Positions 21,870 through 23,620 of a stretch of 23,620 bases of DNA are shown here, piece by piece (the first letter of the stretch is position 1; each line of letters opens with the position of its first letter). The DNA lies in the NCBI GenBank assembly GCA_902493125.1, contig CABUOF010000033.1, forward strand, positions 1 to 23,620. Reading direction: 5' to 3'. Source of the stretch: an uncultured Collinsella sp. (lineage in GTDB: Bacteria > Actinomycetota > Coriobacteriia > Coriobacteriales > Coriobacteriaceae). The notes under the pieces were generated by a model. That model was not told the origin of the DNA and did no database searches. It saw only the letters and a program-made list of their open reading frames with translations. Both the position numbers and the translations under genes were made by a program.

Positions 21870-23102
21870 ATGCGCCAGTTCGATTACACCACAGTCCCAG
21901 CGGAACTCGAAGCAACTCCAATCACCAACCTCCTCCTCTCGATACGCGAGCATAAAGGCCGTCAGCTTGCTCTGAGTCAAGTCAAACCCGAACTTCTATC
22001 GTCCCTAATGGAGGAGGCTAAGATCCAAAGCACCCGGTCCTCCAACGGACTTGAAGGAATTGTTACCACCCAAAAAAGACTCAAAGCGATCATGGCGTAT
22101 TCCGCCAAGCCAAGCTCCCGCGCAGAGGAAGAAATTGCTGGATACCGAGATGTGCTGTCGCTTATTCACGAGCAACACGATTCCATTCCCGTAACGCCAT
22201 CGGTCATTCTGCAGTTGCATCGTGACCTCATGGCGCACACGGCAATCTCGTATGGAGGCCATTGGAAAGATAGCGATAACGAAATCGTCTCCATTGACGA
22301 TCAAGGAAATCGATTTGTGCGCTTTAGGCCCCCTTCGGCCCTAGCAACCCCGGGACTTATTAAAGAAGCCTGCCAGTCCCTCAACGATGCTTTATCTCGC
22401 CAAGTTTGCGATCCCCTCCTTATATCGCTCCGCTTTATCTTCGATTTTGTTAGCATTCATCCCTTCAACGATGGCAATGGCAGGATGAGCCGGCTCCTTA
22501 CAACGCTGCTGCTCGAAAAGACTGGATACGACGTTGCGCGTTACATCAGCATCGAACGACTTATTGAAGACAACAAAGCGCTTTACTACAACGCTCTCGC
22601 TGCAAGCTCCACTGGATGGAATGAAAATCAAAACACCGAAGTACCCTTTATCCGTTTCATGCTCGGAACAACCCTGGCCGCCTACCGACAGCTCGAGCAG
22701 CGTACCTTAATTGAATCAAGCACTCGTCCCATGTCGAAGCAAGCGCGCATCGCCGTTCTATTTCAACAGAGACCCGGCGTCATTAAGAAATCCGACATCC
22801 GATCCAACTGCCCCGATATCAGCGAGGTCACCGTTAAACGAACCCTCGGTCAGCTTGTTAGTTGCAGCGCAATCGAAAAAACAGGAGCGGGTCGTTCGAC
22901 AGGCTACATACTCAAAGACGTCCATGCTCTAGAACTATTCTTGCAATCCACAATACCCGATAGCGAGGCCGCAATAACAAAAGAGGCTCCAAAGGATAAG
23001 CTCCTTGAACGTATAAACCACGCCGAGGATGAAAGCAAAGAGGGGCTCTATGAAGACTATGATTCATTCTCAAGGGACATAAAGACGAAATACGGAGTCT
23101 AG
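21870..23102 (+). CDS. Fic-domain AMP-transferase-like protein, class II, with C-terminal winged helix
   Basis: 410 residues. The N-terminal part carries the self-inhibitory motif SNGLEG (58-63), of [S/T]xxxE[G/N] form, which places it among Fic proteins with an internal inhibitory helix. The catalytic loop HPFNDGNGRMSR (197-208) is complete, including His197, Asp201 and both Arg residues, so transfer of AMP or a similar nucleotide moiety to a target hydroxyl is expected. A winged-helix domain (about 285-350, KKSDIRSNCPDISEVTVKRTLGQL) should bind DNA, probably the inverted repeat just upstream. The tail (350-410) is charged and unrecognised. Codon use is more AT-rich than in the lac genes, suggesting separate acquisition. 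No antitoxin gene adjoins it. The target is unknown. Confidence 0.9.
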   Translation: MRQFDYTTVPAELEATPITNLLLSIREHKGRQLALSQVKPELLSSLMEEAKIQSTRSSNGLEGIVTTQKRLKAIMAYSAKPSSRAEEEIAGYRDVLSLIHEQHDSIPVTPSVILQLHRDLMAHTAISYGGHWKDSDNEIVSIDDQGNRFVRFRPPSALATPGLIKEACQSLNDALSRQVCDPLLISLRFIFDFVSIHPFNDGNGRMSRLLTTLLLEKTGYDVARYISIERLIEDNKALYYNALAASSTGWNENQNTEVPFIRFMLGTTLAAYRQLEQRTLIESSTRPMSKQARIAVLFQQRPGVIKKSDIRSNCPDISEVTVKRTLGQLVSCSAIEKTGAGRSTGYILKDVHALELFLQSTIPDSEAAITKEAPKDKLLERINHAEDESKEGLYEDYDSFSRDIKTKYGV

Positions 23103-23550
23103 TCATATCTCAGAATAGCCTCATCCTTGTTGCTCAAAGTTATTTGCGCGTCATTGTAAAGCGGTACCCCCGCGCCGGCAGGGGGGCAGATGTATCGCCT
23201 GCCGATCCTGCTGGAGTCGGCAATCAGATAGCGCGTATCGACCTTGCTAAAGGTGAGCTGCTGGATGCGGCCCTCGTCCATGTTGGACGTGGACACGTCG
23301 CCGTCCAGAATACCGTTGGCGCCGATAAACGCCGCATCGATGCCCAGCGCGCGCAGGGTATCCTCGGCCGTGGGCCCCACAAAGGCGGCGGTGCGGCGGC
23401 GGTACATGCCGCCCACCAGGCACAGCTCGCAATCCTCGCGCGCCTCGAGCAGGCTAAAGGCCGAAAGCGAATTGGTCACATAGATGAAAGTCAGCTTGTC
23501 GGTGACTCGGAGAGCGCCAATGCGATCTCACGACGGTTGCGCGCATTGTC
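23099..23550 (-). pseudogene. DeoR-family regulator, effector-domain fragment with frameshift
   Basis: The readable part (from about 23479 down) shows DeoR C-terminal motifs: VTNSL, LVGGMYRRRTAAFVGPTAEDTLRAL, DAAFIGANGI and IADSSRIGRR. The expected preceding segment continues in another frame (NRREIALALSESP, near 23505-23541), implying a frameshift near 23505. The helix-turn-helix and the sugar-phosphate-binding start are missing, and the C-terminus after IGRR looks unrelated to the family. It cannot make a working regulator. DeoR proteins commonly sense sugar phosphates (LacR senses tagatose-6-P), so this may be the relic of a lac regulator, but that is a guess. It converges on the fic gene with a four-base overlap. 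Confidence 0.7.
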
Positions 23551-23571
23551 TCAATTAGATACTCAAATCAG

Positions 23572-23594
23572 AACCACCCTTAAAAAGGGTGGTT
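23572..23594. other. Perfect 10-bp hairpin
   Basis: AACCACCCTT (23572-23581) pairs with AAGGGTGGTT (23585-23594) around a three-base loop. No clear T-run follows on either strand, so terminator function is doubtful. The remaining bases to 23620 show nothing I can name. Confidence 0.4.
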
Positions 23595-23620
23595 TGCTCT
23601 TAGGGTATAACCCACGGGCC

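Noticed and set aside
21870..23102. Two-gene Fic toxin-antitoxin system
   Set aside because: No separate small antitoxin gene adjoins it; the inhibitory motif is inside the Fic protein itself.
21592..23550. Insertion sequence or integrase unit carrying the Fic gene
   Set aside because: No transposase, integrase or target-site duplication is visible; the inverted repeat lies on one side only and overlaps the promoter.

Overview
The window reads as chromosome of a high-GC gut actinobacterium of the class Coriobacteriia, probably Collinsella or a close relative. This is inferred from codon usage, the style of the lac proteins and the REP-like palindromes; no rRNA gene confirms it. Nearly the whole window is a beta-galactoside uptake and catabolism island built around lactose-type PTS transport and the tagatose-6-phosphate route.

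Layout. (1) 1-1174: 3' part of class II galT (Leloir pathway), convergent with the next block. (2) 1522-4787, minus strand: lacA, lacB, a lacX-type epimerase and lacC, i.e. galactose-6-P isomerase subunits and tagatose-6-P kinase; no lacD aldolase is present. A composite structured element of about 150 bp sits directly after the stop codons of lacB and lacC. (3) 5096-6109: an unrecognised integral membrane protein. (4) 6368-6706: the only EIIA of the window (lacF). (5) 6920-21501: three paralogous modules, each with a minus-strand LacI-family repressor, an EIICB permease and a GH1 6-phospho-beta-galactosidase. Order is EIICB-GH1 in modules 1 and 3 and GH1-EIICB in module 2. The module boundaries at 11.7, 16.8 and 21.6 kb carry paired palindromic repeats. 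(6) 21870-23102: a lower-GC Fic protein with a C-terminal winged helix, preceded by a 32-bp-arm inverted repeat. (7) 23099-23550: a decayed DeoR-family regulator fragment.

How it works together (inference). A galactoside enters through one of three EIICB permeases, probably all phosphorylated by the single LacF. A matching GH1 enzyme releases galactose-6-phosphate, which LacAB and LacC convert to tagatose-1,6-bisphosphate; cleavage must be done by an enzyme outside the window. Regulation appears two-tiered. Each LacI repressor faces its own 18-bp operators of the form AATG-N3-ACGT-N3-CATT, and N3 differs between modules together with the recognition-helix residues. Separate ACCGTTCA/GAACA half-site arrays upstream of lacA, lacF and module 1, with degenerate versions in modules 2 and 3, suggest a shared DeoR/LacR-type regulator.

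Most distinctive signals: the three related but discriminated operator/repressor circuits, the discordant similarity of permeases and hydrolases between modules, the paired compensating palindromes at module borders, and the duplicated structured 3' element after lacB and lacC.
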